Source: VFMC01 sp040398525
GTDB taxonomy: Bacteria > Actinomycetota > Acidimicrobiia > Acidimicrobiales > Ilumatobacteraceae
Direction: 5' to 3'
Length of the DNA: 64,000 nt
Assembly: GCA_040398525.1 (NCBI GenBank)
Contig: JBBATY010000018.1
Coordinates: 1 to 64,000, forward strand
Positions within the stretch are counted from its first letter, which is position 1, and every line of letters starts with the position of its first letter. Both the position numbers and the translations under genes were made by a program. Under the pieces are notes generated by a model. The model was not told the DNA's origin, searched no databases, and saw only the letters and a list, made by a program, of their open reading frames with translations. This document shows, piece by piece, positions 25,424 to 33,621 of the stretch.

Positions 25424-26527
25424 ATGCGCATCGACGCCATCGAACTTCGAATCATCGACCTGCCGTTCGTCTCGCCGTTCAAGACGTCGTTCGGTTCGCA
25501 GGAGACGAAGACCTCCATCATCGTCACAGTGCGCAGTGAGGGGGTGGAGGGCTACGGCGAGAGCACGATGGACCCGCTGCCGACGTACCGCGAGGAGACC
25601 ATCGACGGTGCGCTCACGGTGCTGCGTGGCCGGATGGTGCCGTGGTTGCTGGCCAACGACATCGAGCATCCGTCGGTGCTGCTCGATGCATGGGCCGACA
25701 CTCGTGGCAACCCGATGGCCAAGGCGTGCATCGAGCTGGCGGTGTGGGACTGCTGGGCGCGCCAGCAGGGCCTGCCGCTGCGCGAGGTGTTGGGTGGCGA
25801 TCGCACCGAGATCCCCGTTGGCGCCAGCTTGGGCATGAACAGCCTGGCCGGCACCCTCGACAGCGTGGAACGCCATGTGGCCCAGGGCTACAAGCGCATC
25901 AAGCTGAAGATCGAGCCGGGTTGGGACGTCGAGTTGCTCACCGCCGTGCGCGACCGGTTCCCCGACATCGAGCTCACCGTCGATGCCAACTCGGCCTACA
26001 CGCTCGATGATGTCGACCTGCTGCGCAGCCTCGACCGGTTCGGCCTGCACTACATCGAGCAGCCGCTGAACTACGACGACCTCACCGAGCATGCTGTGCT
26101 GGCCCAGCAGATGGAGACGCGGTTGTGCCTCGACGAGTCGCTCACGTCGGTGGCCCGCACCAAGGCTGCGCTCGACCTGGGCGCCTGCAGCGTGGTGAAC
26201 GTGAAGGTCTGCCGTGTCGGCGGCCTCGAAGCGGTGCGGCGCATCCATTCGCTGTGCACCGATCGTGGTGTGCCGATGTGGTGCGGCGGCATGCTCGAAA
26301 CGGGTATCGGCCGGGCACACAACATCCATCTGGCCACGATGCCCGGCTTCGTGTACCCGGGCGACACGGCCTCGGCCAGCCGCACCTACGCCCGCGACAT
26401 CGTCGAGCAGCGGCTCGAGACCACCGACGGCATCATGCCGGTGCCTGCGGGGGCAGGCATCGGCGTCACCCTGGACCGGCCCTTCCTCGCCGAGGTCACC
26501 CTCGACGTGGAGACGCATCGGCGGTGA
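25424..26527 (+). CDS. OSBS / N-acylamino-acid racemase-type enolase-superfamily enzyme
   Basis: Enolase-superfamily enzyme of the muconate-lactonizing subgroup. The 367 residues include the KxK motif Lys160-x-Lys162 (RIKLKI), metal ligands Asp187 (VDANSAY), Glu212 (YIEQPL) and Asp237 (LDESL), and Lys261 (NVKVCRVGG): the full site of o-succinylbenzoate synthase (MenC) and N-succinylamino-acid racemase. No menaquinone genes adjoin it. Instead a GNAT acyltransferase is coupled behind it (GTGA overlap), the arrangement known from D-to-L amino-acid conversion through N-succinyl intermediates. Racemase is therefore the better guess, with OSBS activity possible. Confidence 0.9.
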   Translation: MRIDAIELRIIDLPFVSPFKTSFGSQETKTSIIVTVRSEGVEGYGESTMDPLPTYREETIDGALTVLRGRMVPWLLANDIEHPSVLLDAWADTRGNPMAKACIELAVWDCWARQQGLPLREVLGGDRTEIPVGASLGMNSLAGTLDSVERHVAQGYKRIKLKIEPGWDVELLTAVRDRFPDIELTVDANSAYTLDDVDLLRSLDRFGLHYIEQPLNYDDLTEHAVLAQQMETRLCLDESLTSVARTKAALDLGACSVVNVKVCRVGGLEAVRRIHSLCTDRGVPMWCGGMLETGIGRAHNIHLATMPGFVYPGDTASASRTYARDIVEQRLETTDGIMPVPAGAGIGVTLDRPFLAEVTLDVETHRR

Positions 26528-27222
26528 GCGAGCCACTCGACGAGATCGAGTTCCGCGACCTGCGGACGCCCGACGACCTGGCGGTGCTGCCTCCGTTCGA
26601 GCGGCGCATCTGGGGCTCGACGAGCGATCTGGTGTCGTTGAACATGCTTGTCGCCCTCGTCAGCGAGGGCGGGATGGCGATCGGTGCGTTCGAGCGTGAT
26701 GCCATCGTCGGCGCGGTGTTCGGCTTCCCGACGCGTGATCCCGAGGTGCTGCACTCGCACTACATGGCGGTCGACACGGCGTGGCGCCGACAGGGCCTCG
26801 GTGTGGCGTTGAAGCAGCGTCAGCGCTCCTGGTGCCTCGAGCATGGGATCACGGCGATGCGCTGGACCTACGACCCGCTGCAGTTGGCCAATGCCCACCT
26901 CAACCTCGTCGCGCTCGGTGCTGCCGGGATCAGCTACCACGAGAACCACTACGGCACCCTCGGTGGCATCAACGGCGACCTGCCGAGTGATCGGGTGACG
27001 GTGCAGTGGGACCTGCTCACCCTCGGCGTCGACCGACCTGCACCGACGCTGTCGATCGAGGTGCCACCGGTGAGCGCCGACGACATCGCGTCCTCGAACG
27101 ACGTGGCGACGCGCGCCCGCCTCGCCGTGCGTGCCGAGCTGACGGGCCGGCTCGGCCACGGCTGGTTGCTGGTCGGTGTCGACCGCGACGCCCGTCGATA
27201 CGACCTCGCGCTCGGGGGCTGA
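26524..27222 (+). CDS. GNAT acyltransferase coupled to the racemase-like gene
   Basis: Predicted GNAT acyltransferase of the COG3375 type, 232 residues. Strand-loop YMAVDTAWRRQGLGVALKQR (about 80-99) holds the acyl-CoA pyrophosphate-binding motif RRQGLG. The second half (LANAHLNLVALGA, YHENHYGTLGG) is typical of this subgroup. The GTG overlaps the previous stop (GTGA), so it is translated with the racemase-like enzyme and probably N-acylates (perhaps N-succinylates) the amino acid on which that enzyme acts. Its stop abuts that of the convergent oxygenase gene (TGATCA). Confidence 0.88.
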   Translation: MSEPLDEIEFRDLRTPDDLAVLPPFERRIWGSTSDLVSLNMLVALVSEGGMAIGAFERDAIVGAVFGFPTRDPEVLHSHYMAVDTAWRRQGLGVALKQRQRSWCLEHGITAMRWTYDPLQLANAHLNLVALGAAGISYHENHYGTLGGINGDLPSDRVTVQWDLLTLGVDRPAPTLSIEVPPVSADDIASSNDVATRARLAVRAELTGRLGHGWLLVGVDRDARRYDLALGG

Positions 27223-28197
27223 TCAGTCGAGCACGGCGTCGGCGAGCTGAGGGAACACCCGGCGCACCTTGGCGAGCAGCCAGTCGCCGTACACACCGTG
27301 GAACTCGGTGAGGTCGGCCTGGTCCCAGCGGGCGACCCGTTCGGCGGGTGGCACCCAGCCGTCGTCGAGTGGCAGGGGCTCGATCACCGAGTTCCAGGAC
27401 GGGTCGAGGAAGAACGGCAGCGAGATCCGGTCGTGGCCGGCGTGGTTGCGCACTCGGTGGGGTGTGCTGCGGTAACGCCCGCCCGTGAGCCGGTCGAGCA
27501 TGTCGCCGAGGTTGCAGATGATCAGCTCGGGGTCGGGGTCGACCGCCTGCCAGCCGTCGGGGCCACGGACCTCGAGACCGGGTGTGCCGTCGTGGGCGAG
27601 CAGGGTGACCAACCCGTAGTCGGTGTGCTCGCCGACCCCCCAGTGCTCACCGTCACCTTCGGGATGCGGCGGGTACCGGAAGATCCGGAACAGCACCGTC
27701 GGATCGGCCGTGAGCTCACGAGCGAACCAGTCCGCGGGCAGGCCGAGGCCGTCGGCCATTGCGGCGAGCACCCGTTGACCGAGAGCCTCCATCGCGTCCA
27801 TCCACGCCGTGACCGCTGGGGCCAGATCGGGCACGTGCTCGGTGGGCCATAGGTTCGGGCCGTGGAGCGGCAGGGGGCTCGGCGGCAGTTCGCGTCCGAC
27901 GTAGAAGCCTTCCTTCAGGTCGGGCACACCCGACGTGAGCTCGTCGCCGAGGGGGAACCATCCGCGCCACGCCGTCCCGCCGAGCGCGAGGGCGATCTGC
28001 CGCTTGGCCTCGACGGGGAGCGCGAACAGCTCGCGTGCAGCCTCGAGGACACGCTCGCGCAGTTCGCTCGGCACCCCGTGGTTGCCGAGGGCGGCGAAGC
28101 CGGTGCGCCGACATGCGGCGTCGATCCGGGCCGCCGCGTCGGCCGCTCCGAGGTCGACGATCGGCACGCTCGTCTGGCTCGCGCTGAGGTGCTGCAC
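27223..28197 (-). CDS. 2-oxoglutarate/Fe(II)-type oxygenase, isopenicillin N synthase family
   Basis: Non-heme iron oxygenase of the IPNS-like family, 324 residues. The N-terminal DIOX_N region (IVDLGAADAAARIDAACRRT) leads to the jelly roll with iron ligands His191 and Asp193 (GEHTDYG) and His247 (STPHRV), and Arg257-x-Ser259 (RISLPFF) for the 2-oxoglutarate carboxylate. Activity could be hydroxylation, desaturation or ring formation. The start is GTG 28197, 7 nt behind TACGAT; the upstream in-frame ATG would fall inside the promoter. It is divergent from the DUF72 gene, only 24 bp away. Confidence 0.92.
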   Translation of the reverse strand: MQHLSASQTSVPIVDLGAADAAARIDAACRRTGFAALGNHGVPSELRERVLEAARELFALPVEAKRQIALALGGTAWRGWFPLGDELTSGVPDLKEGFYVGRELPPSPLPLHGPNLWPTEHVPDLAPAVTAWMDAMEALGQRVLAAMADGLGLPADWFARELTADPTVLFRIFRYPPHPEGDGEHWGVGEHTDYGLVTLLAHDGTPGLEVRGPDGWQAVDPDPELIICNLGDMLDRLTGGRYRSTPHRVRNHAGHDRISLPFFLDPSWNSVIEPLPLDDGWVPPAERVARWDQADLTEFHGVYGDWLLAKVRRVFPQLADAVLD

Positions 28198-28204
28198 GGG
28201 CGGC

Positions 28205-28210
28205 ATCGTA
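28205..28210 (-). promoter_or_regulatory. -10 hexamer of the IPNS-family gene
   Basis: TACGAT (reverse strand) ends 7 nt before the GTG at 28197. It overlaps the opposing -10 element by two bases. Confidence 0.6.
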
Positions 28211-28214
28211 CCCT
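28209..28214 (+). promoter_or_regulatory. -10 hexamer of the DUF72 gene
   Basis: TACCCT ends 7 nt before the ATG at 28222. Bases 28209-28210 (TA) also belong to the opposing hexamer. Confidence 0.6.
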
Positions 28215-28221
28215 GGGGGCC

Positions 28222-29085
28222 ATGTCCCCGTCCCTGTACGTCGGCTGCCCGATGTGGGCACACCGGCCCTGGGTCGGTCGGCACCTCCCGACGACGACCC
28301 CGCAGGGGCGCGAGCTCGAGGCCTACGGCCACGTCGTCAACGCCGTCGAGGGCAACACCACGTTCTATGCCCTGCCGTCGGCAGAGACCGTCGATCGTTG
28401 GGCGGGCCAGGTCGACGAGACGTTCCGTTTCGTGTTCAAGCTGCCACGGGTCATCACCCACGATCGACGTCTTCGCGACGTCGATGGTCTGGTTGCCTCG
28501 TTCGTCGAGCTGGTCGCCCCGCTGGGCCCGCGGATCGGCGGTCTCACGTTCCAGCTCCCGGCGTCGTTCGCCCCGAGCGACCTCGCTGCCATCGACGCAG
28601 TCCTGGCGCGGGCTCCGCAGGGGGTGCGTTGGTCGGTCGAGGTCCGCCACCCCGACTTCTTCGACGAACCGGCGCGCTCCGACCTCGACCGTGTGCTCGA
28701 CCGGCACGGTGCCGAGCGGGTGCTGCTCGACTCGCGGGCGCTGTTCTCGGTGCCACCGCGTTCGGAGGCCGGTCGGGAGGCCTGGGGCAAGAAGCCACGT
28801 GTGCCGGCGCTCACCGATCCGGTTGGTGATCAGCCGATCGTTCGGTTCATCGGCAGCGACGATCCCGATGTCACCGCAGCGGCGCTCGCCGAATGGGTGC
28901 CGATCGTCGCCGACTGGGTCGAGGAGGGGCGCACGCCGACGTTCTTCGTGCACACCCCGGACAACCTCGACTCGCCGTCGTCGGCTCGCGCCTTCCACGC
29001 CGCGGTGCGCGAGCTGCGAACAGAGCTGCTCGCGCTGCCCACTCCGCTGCAGCTCGAGCCGGTCGAGCAGCAGACACTGTTCTGA
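28222..29085 (+). CDS. DUF72 domain protein (YecE-like)
   Basis: TIM-barrel-like protein of the DUF72/YecE family, whose biochemical role is not established. The 287 residues contain the family hallmarks YVGCPMW near the N-terminus, NAVEGNTTFYALPS (about 40-53), FKLPRVITHDRRL, FQLPASF and VEVRHPDFF (about 147-155). Typical members are 230-290 residues, so this is complete. The ATG is fixed by TACCCT 7 nt upstream. The aminotransferase gene follows after 47 bp. Confidence 0.9.
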   Translation: MSPSLYVGCPMWAHRPWVGRHLPTTTPQGRELEAYGHVVNAVEGNTTFYALPSAETVDRWAGQVDETFRFVFKLPRVITHDRRLRDVDGLVASFVELVAPLGPRIGGLTFQLPASFAPSDLAAIDAVLARAPQGVRWSVEVRHPDFFDEPARSDLDRVLDRHGAERVLLDSRALFSVPPRSEAGREAWGKKPRVPALTDPVGDQPIVRFIGSDDPDVTAAALAEWVPIVADWVEEGRTPTFFVHTPDNLDSPSSARAFHAAVRELRTELLALPTPLQLEPVEQQTLF

Positions 29086-29132
29086 GTGAGCTGATCCGGT
29101 CCGCAACCGACGGGGTGCGCGATCATCGAGGC

Positions 29133-30479
29133 ATGATCGACCGGGCACGCCTCGCCACCTTGCTCGACGACGAGCAGCGCCGCTTCGTCGAGCTCCATCC
29201 CTCGTCGGCCGCCCGGGTGCGGTCGGCGTCGGACCATCTGCTCGGTGGCGTGCCAATGCCGTGGATGACCCGCCTCCCGGGTGCCTTCCCGGTGTACTTC
29301 GCCGAGGCCCACGGCGCATCGATCACCGATGTCGACGGCAACACCTACGTCGACTTCTGCCTCGGCGACACCGGAGCGATGGCCGGTCACGCCCTGCCAC
29401 AGGTCGCCGACGCGCTCGCGGCCCAAGCGCGGCGAGGGATCACCACGATGCTGCCCAACGACGACGCTCCCTGGGTGGCCGCCGAGCTCGCCCGGCGCTT
29501 CGGCCTGCCGTCGTGGCAGCTCGCGATGACCGCCACAGACGCCAACCGCTTCGTGCTCCGCTTCGCGCGCCACCTCACCGGGCGGCCGAAGATCGTCGTC
29601 ATGGACTGGTGCTACCACGGCACCGTCGATGAGACCTTCGCAGTCCTCGACGCCGCCGGCCGGGTGGAGGCTCGACCTGGGTCGCTCGGTCCGCCGGTCC
29701 ATCCCTCGCTCACCACGAAGGTGGTCCAGTTCAACGACCTCGACGGTCTTGCCGCGGCGCTCGAGCCGGGTGACGTGGCCTGCGTGTTGATGGAGCCCGC
29801 CCTCACCAACATCGGCATCGTCTTGCCCGAGCCCGGCTACCTCGAGGGTGTGCGTCGGCTCACTCGCGACACGGGCACGCTGCTCGTCATCGACGAGACC
29901 CACACCATCTGTGTCGGCCCGGGTGGGGCGACGGCGGCCTGGGGTCTCGAGCCGGACTTCCTGACGATCGGCAAGACCATCGGTGGGGGCATGCCTGTGG
30001 CCGCGTACGGGATGAGCGCGGCGGTCGCGGCTGCGCTGACGAGCCCGGTGAAGGAGGACACGATCGACACATCGGGTGTGGGTGGCACGCTGACCGGGAA
30101 CGCGCTCGCGCTGGCTGCCGTGCGTGCCACGTTGTCGTCGGCATTGCGTGACGACGACTTCGCCCACATGATCCCGCTTGCCACAGCGTGGACCGAGGGG
30201 GTGAAGGCCGCCTACACGCAGGCCGGCCTGCCGTGGCACGTCCAGCAGTTGGGTGCGCGTGCCGAGTACTGGTTCTGCCCGCCACCACGCAACGGGGCCG
30301 AGGCCCACGACGGGATCGATGCCGACCTCGACCGGTTCATGCACCTGTGGGCGTTCAACCGCGGCGTGCTGCTGACGCCGTTCCACAACATGGCGCTGTT
30401 CTCGCCGTTCCACACCGCAGCCGACGTCGAGCGCCACTCGGAGGTGTTCGCCGCAGCCGTCGATGCGCTCATCGGGTGA
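29133..30479 (+). CDS. Class-III PLP aminotransferase (GSA-aminomutase-like)
   Basis: Fold-type I, class III aminotransferase or aminomutase of 448 residues. DVDGNTYVDFCLGDTGAMAGH (about 69-89) is the common N-terminal region. VIDETHT (about 253-259) supplies the PLP-binding aspartate, and Lys281 in LTIGKTIGGGMP is the Schiff-base lysine. It resembles glutamate-1-semialdehyde aminomutases and decarboxylase-linked aminotransferases, but has TGxDANRF where many have TGSEA, so the substrate differs. The ATG is the best start; a weak GATCAT lies 6 nt upstream. The stop overlaps the start of the TauE-type permease, so they are co-translated. Confidence 0.9.
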   Translation: MIDRARLATLLDDEQRRFVELHPSSAARVRSASDHLLGGVPMPWMTRLPGAFPVYFAEAHGASITDVDGNTYVDFCLGDTGAMAGHALPQVADALAAQARRGITTMLPNDDAPWVAAELARRFGLPSWQLAMTATDANRFVLRFARHLTGRPKIVVMDWCYHGTVDETFAVLDAAGRVEARPGSLGPPVHPSLTTKVVQFNDLDGLAAALEPGDVACVLMEPALTNIGIVLPEPGYLEGVRRLTRDTGTLLVIDETHTICVGPGGATAAWGLEPDFLTIGKTIGGGMPVAAYGMSAAVAAALTSPVKEDTIDTSGVGGTLTGNALALAAVRATLSSALRDDDFAHMIPLATAWTEGVKAAYTQAGLPWHVQQLGARAEYWFCPPPRNGAEAHDGIDADLDRFMHLWAFNRGVLLTPFHNMALFSPFHTAADVERHSEVFAAAVDALIG

Positions 30480-31204
30480 CGACCGAGCAACTCGTCGTCG
30501 TCGCAATTGCGGTCGGGGTCGCCTCTCTGGTGCAGGTGCTCTCGGGGTTCGGCTTCGCCCTGCTGTCGGTCCCGCTCATGACGCTCGCCGTCCCCACCAA
30601 GGAGGCGGTGGTCGTCAGCACCCTGCTCGGTGCGGGGGTCAGCACGTGGCAGGCATGGCACCTCCGACGCGACACCGTGCGCCCGCTCGCCCGCAGGCTC
30701 GTCGTCGGCGCGTACCTCGGGATGCCCTTGGGGTTGCTCGTGTTCCTCACCGTCGATGACTCGCCCCTGCGAATACTGCTCGGTGTCGCGGTCCTCGTCG
30801 CAGTGGGCCTGCTGCTGGTGCGTGTCGACCTCAGCGGAGCGCCGGCATCGATCGACTATGCGGCGGGCTTCCTGAGTGGCGTGCTGAACACCTCGCTGTC
30901 GACGAACGGCCCGCCCCTTGCCTTCACGCTGCAGGCTCGCGGGCTCAGCCCCAATGCCTTCCGGGCGACGATCAACACCGTGTTCGCGCTGAGCAATGTG
31001 CTCGGGGTGACCTTGTTCGTCGCTGCGGGGAAGGTCGACCGCGACGGTCTGCTCGCCGCGCTGGTGGCCGTGCCGGCGCTGTTCGCCGGCCAACTGCTGG
31101 GCCTGCCGCTCCGCCGGCACGTCTCGCCCGAGCGCTTCCGGGTGCTCGTGATCGTCCTCCTGGTCCTCGCCGCCTGCAGCGCGATCGTGTCGTCGCTGAC
31201 CTGA
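30476..31204 (+). CDS. TauE/SafE-family membrane permease
   Basis: Eight-helix-type membrane protein of the TauE/SafE (DUF81) family, proposed to export sulfite, sulfoacetate or related anions. The 242-residue chain is nearly all hydrophobic. Both halves carry the family pattern (VLSGFGFALLSVPLM near 20-34, GVLNTSLSTNGPPLAF near 140-155), where the second repeat ends with the conserved P-P. GTG 30476 overlaps the aminotransferase stop (GTGA). With a sulfatase gene 13 bp downstream, an anion set free from an organosulfur compound is a plausible cargo, but this is inference. Confidence 0.9.
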   Translation: MTTEQLVVVAIAVGVASLVQVLSGFGFALLSVPLMTLAVPTKEAVVVSTLLGAGVSTWQAWHLRRDTVRPLARRLVVGAYLGMPLGLLVFLTVDDSPLRILLGVAVLVAVGLLLVRVDLSGAPASIDYAAGFLSGVLNTSLSTNGPPLAFTLQARGLSPNAFRATINTVFALSNVLGVTLFVAAGKVDRDGLLAALVAVPALFAGQLLGLPLRRHVSPERFRVLVIVLLVLAACSAIVSSLT

Positions 31205-31210
31205 CAGACT
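31205..31210 (+). promoter_or_regulatory. -10 hexamer of the sulfatase gene
   Basis: CAGACT ends 7 nt before the ATG at 31218 and follows the permease stop codon directly. It lacks the first T of the usual hexamer. Confidence 0.45.
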
Positions 31211-31217
31211 GCGGGGC

Positions 31218-32825
31218 ATGCCCCCTGCCGCGATGCCTCGCAACGCCATCGTCGTGTTGCTCGACTCGCTGAACCGGCACCATCTGGGTAGCTACGGGTC
31301 GACGGAGTTCGCCACGCCGAACCTCGATCGCTTCGCCCGGCGCGCGACGCGGTTCACCCGACACGTCACGGGTTCGCTGCCGTGCATGCCAGCACGCCAC
31401 GACATCCTCTGCGGCGCGCTCGACTTCCTCTGGCGACCCTGGGGGTCGGTCGAGCTGTGGGAGCGTTCGATCACCGCCGACCTCCGCGACGTGGGAGTGA
31501 CGACGATGCTCGTCACCGACCACCCGCACCTGTTCGAGACCGGCGGGGAGAACTACCACGTCGACTTCGGTGGGTGGGACTACGTCCGCGGCCACGAGGG
31601 CGACCCGTGGAAGACCTGGCTCGACCCCTCGTGGATCGGGGTGCCGACGCCACCTGCGTCGCGCGGCGACTGGTTCTACCGACGGTTGCTCGGTGATCAG
31701 GCGCCGCAGTTCGATCGCGCCTACGACACCACGCGGACACACTTCCGCTCCGAGGACGACTTCCCCGGTCCGCGCACGATGCGTGCTGCCGCCGACTGGC
31801 TGGGCGCCGCATCAGGGGCAGCCGGCGATCAGCGGTGGATGCTGTTCGTCGACGAGTTCGACCCGCACGAGCCGTTCGACACCCCCGAGCGCTGGACCGG
31901 GCGCTACGAGGACGAGCCCTGGCAGGGCGAGCGGCTGATCTGGCCCCCGTACGTGGTGGGCGGTCGGGCTGGCGGCCACCTCAGCGATGCCGAGGCCCGG
32001 CACATCCGCGCCAACTACGGCGCCAAGCTGTCGATGATCGACCACTGGTTCGGTTCGGTGCTCGACGAGCTCGACCGCTCAGGGCGTTGGGACGACACGA
32101 TGGTCGTGGTGTGCACCGACCACGGCCACTACCTCGGCGACGAGCGCTCTCGTGCGGGTGGCGAGCGCGTCGACCTGTGGGGCAAGCCGATGGTTCCCCA
32201 GTTCGAGCCCCTCGGGCACATCCCGCTGCTCATCCACTGGCCGGGTGGTCCCGAGGGAGGGGAGTGCGACGCGCTCACCACCTCGGTCGATCTGCACGCC
32301 ACGCTCGCCGACGTCTTCGGTGCCCGACCCAGTCATCGCACGCATGGGCACTCGCTCGTGCCGCTGCTCACCGGCGAGGTCACCACCGTGCGCGAGTGGG
32401 CTGTCGGTGGCGTGTTCGGCAACTGGGTGCAGGTCACCGATGGTCGCCACAAGTACGCCCGGGCACCGATGGGCGACAACCGGCCGCTCAGCATGTTCTC
32501 GAACCGCTGGAGCACCATGCCCACGCACGTCCGCGGCTTCACCGAGCTGCCGTTGCCCGACGAGCGGGCCTGGCTCGACCGCATGCCCGGCAGTGCTGTC
32601 CCGGTCATTCGTCAGCCGTTCGCTGTTGGCGATGCGCTGCCGTTCTGGGTGGGTCGTGGCCACAGTGGCCAGCACCACCTCTACGACCTCGACCTCGACC
32701 CCGATGAGCGCGAGAACCGCTGTGGTGAGGCCGTCGAACGGGAGATGGCCGATCTGCTGCGCACGGTGCTGGCCGAGCTCGAGGCGCCGACCGAGCACCT
32801 CGCCCGGCTCGGACTCGAGGCCTGA
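31218..32825 (+). CDS. Type I sulfatase (formylglycine-dependent)
   Basis: Arylsulfatase-superfamily hydrolase of 535 residues. Cys56-Met-Pro58-Ala-Arg60 is the CxPxR motif in which the cysteine becomes formylglycine. Asp16 (VVLLDSLNRHHLG) and the later VVVCTDHGHYLGDE (about 295-308) supply metal ligands. The alkaline-phosphatase-fold C-terminal part is complete. No signal peptide is visible, so it may act in the cytoplasm on an imported sulfate ester. A formylglycine-generating enzyme is not in this window. ATG 31218 follows CAGACT; the Met at codon 6 is an alternative start. It converges with the MBL hydrolase gene. Confidence 0.92.
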   Translation: MPPAAMPRNAIVVLLDSLNRHHLGSYGSTEFATPNLDRFARRATRFTRHVTGSLPCMPARHDILCGALDFLWRPWGSVELWERSITADLRDVGVTTMLVTDHPHLFETGGENYHVDFGGWDYVRGHEGDPWKTWLDPSWIGVPTPPASRGDWFYRRLLGDQAPQFDRAYDTTRTHFRSEDDFPGPRTMRAAADWLGAASGAAGDQRWMLFVDEFDPHEPFDTPERWTGRYEDEPWQGERLIWPPYVVGGRAGGHLSDAEARHIRANYGAKLSMIDHWFGSVLDELDRSGRWDDTMVVVCTDHGHYLGDERSRAGGERVDLWGKPMVPQFEPLGHIPLLIHWPGGPEGGECDALTTSVDLHATLADVFGARPSHRTHGHSLVPLLTGEVTTVREWAVGGVFGNWVQVTDGRHKYARAPMGDNRPLSMFSNRWSTMPTHVRGFTELPLPDERAWLDRMPGSAVPVIRQPFAVGDALPFWVGRGHSGQHHLYDLDLDPDERENRCGEAVEREMADLLRTVLAELEAPTEHLARLGLEA

Positions 32826-32838
32826 ACTGCGCTGGGCC

Positions 32839-33552
32839 TCAGCGGCCGAACCAGGTCATCCACGCCTCGAGCGACGTCGGCTTGAACACGTAGTTGGCCT
32901 CGCGCACGGCGTCCATCGTGGCGCTCGACGGCACCGAGTAGCGGTGCCCCGGGAACAGCACCGTGTCGTCGGGCATCGCAGCGAGGCGCTGCAGCGAGTA
33001 CCACATCGCTTCGACGTCGCTGCCCGGCAGATCGGTGCGGCCGCACCCCTCGAGGAAGAGTGTGTCGCCGCTCACGAGACGGCTGTCGACATGGAAGCAC
33101 TGGCTGCCCGGTGTGTGCCCGGGCGTGTGCACCAGGGTGATGTCGATCTCGCCGACGCGCACGACATCACCCGAGTCGTGCTGCGCGAGGTGTGAGGCGT
33201 CGACTCCGGTCGTTCGCGTCACCCACGGAACCTCGGCCCGTTGCACGTGGATCGGGCAGTCGCAGCGTTCGAGCAGTCGGGCGATGCCCTCGATGGTGAA
33301 CCCCATCATCGAACCGCCGACGTGGTCGGGGTGGTAGTGGGTGGCGAGCACCCCGGTGCAACGCATCCCGTCGGCCTCGACGAGGTCGAGCAGTTCGTCG
33401 ACTGCGTAGGCCGGGTCGACGATGACGCACTCACCGCTCTGGCGGTCGCCGATCAGATAGACGAAGTTGACCATTTGCTGGGCGACGCCGTCGCCGACGG
33501 CGAAGTCGCGGCCCGACAGCAGCTGGCGGAAGTAGAGGCGGTCACTCGACAC
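32839..33552 (-). CDS. MBL-fold metallo-hydrolase (glyoxalase II / persulfide dioxygenase-like)
   Basis: Metallo-beta-lactamase-fold hydrolase of 237 residues. HYHPDH at 72-77 is the HxHxDH metal motif, HTPGHTPGSQCF carries the next His, SGDTLFLEGCGRTDLPGSD is typical of the glyoxalase II/ETHE1 group, and FPGHRYS near the C-terminus gives the last His. Thioester hydrolysis or persulfide oxidation are both possible. GTG 33552 follows TAGCAT by 6 nt. It is divergent from the ProA-like gene and converges with the sulfatase. Confidence 0.92.
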   Translation of the reverse strand: MSSDRLYFRQLLSGRDFAVGDGVAQQMVNFVYLIGDRQSGECVIVDPAYAVDELLDLVEADGMRCTGVLATHYHPDHVGGSMMGFTIEGIARLLERCDCPIHVQRAEVPWVTRTTGVDASHLAQHDSGDVVRVGEIDITLVHTPGHTPGSQCFHVDSRLVSGDTLFLEGCGRTDLPGSDVEAMWYSLQRLAAMPDDTVLFPGHRYSVPSSATMDAVREANYVFKPTSLEAWMTWFGR

Positions 33553-33558
33553 GGGGCG

Positions 33559-33564
33559 ATGCTA
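33559..33564 (-). promoter_or_regulatory. -10 hexamer of the MBL hydrolase gene
   Basis: TAGCAT (reverse strand) ends 6 nt before the GTG at 33552. Confidence 0.6.
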
Positions 33565-33609
33565 CTTCCGGGCGCGGTTCGGAGACAGGCCGGGCCGACC
33601 TCGTGGCCG

Positions 33610-33615
33610 TACGAT
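33610..33615 (+). promoter_or_regulatory. -10 hexamer of the ProA-like gene
   Basis: TACGAT ends 6 nt before the GTG at 33622. Confidence 0.6.
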
Positions 33616-33621
33616 GGAGCC

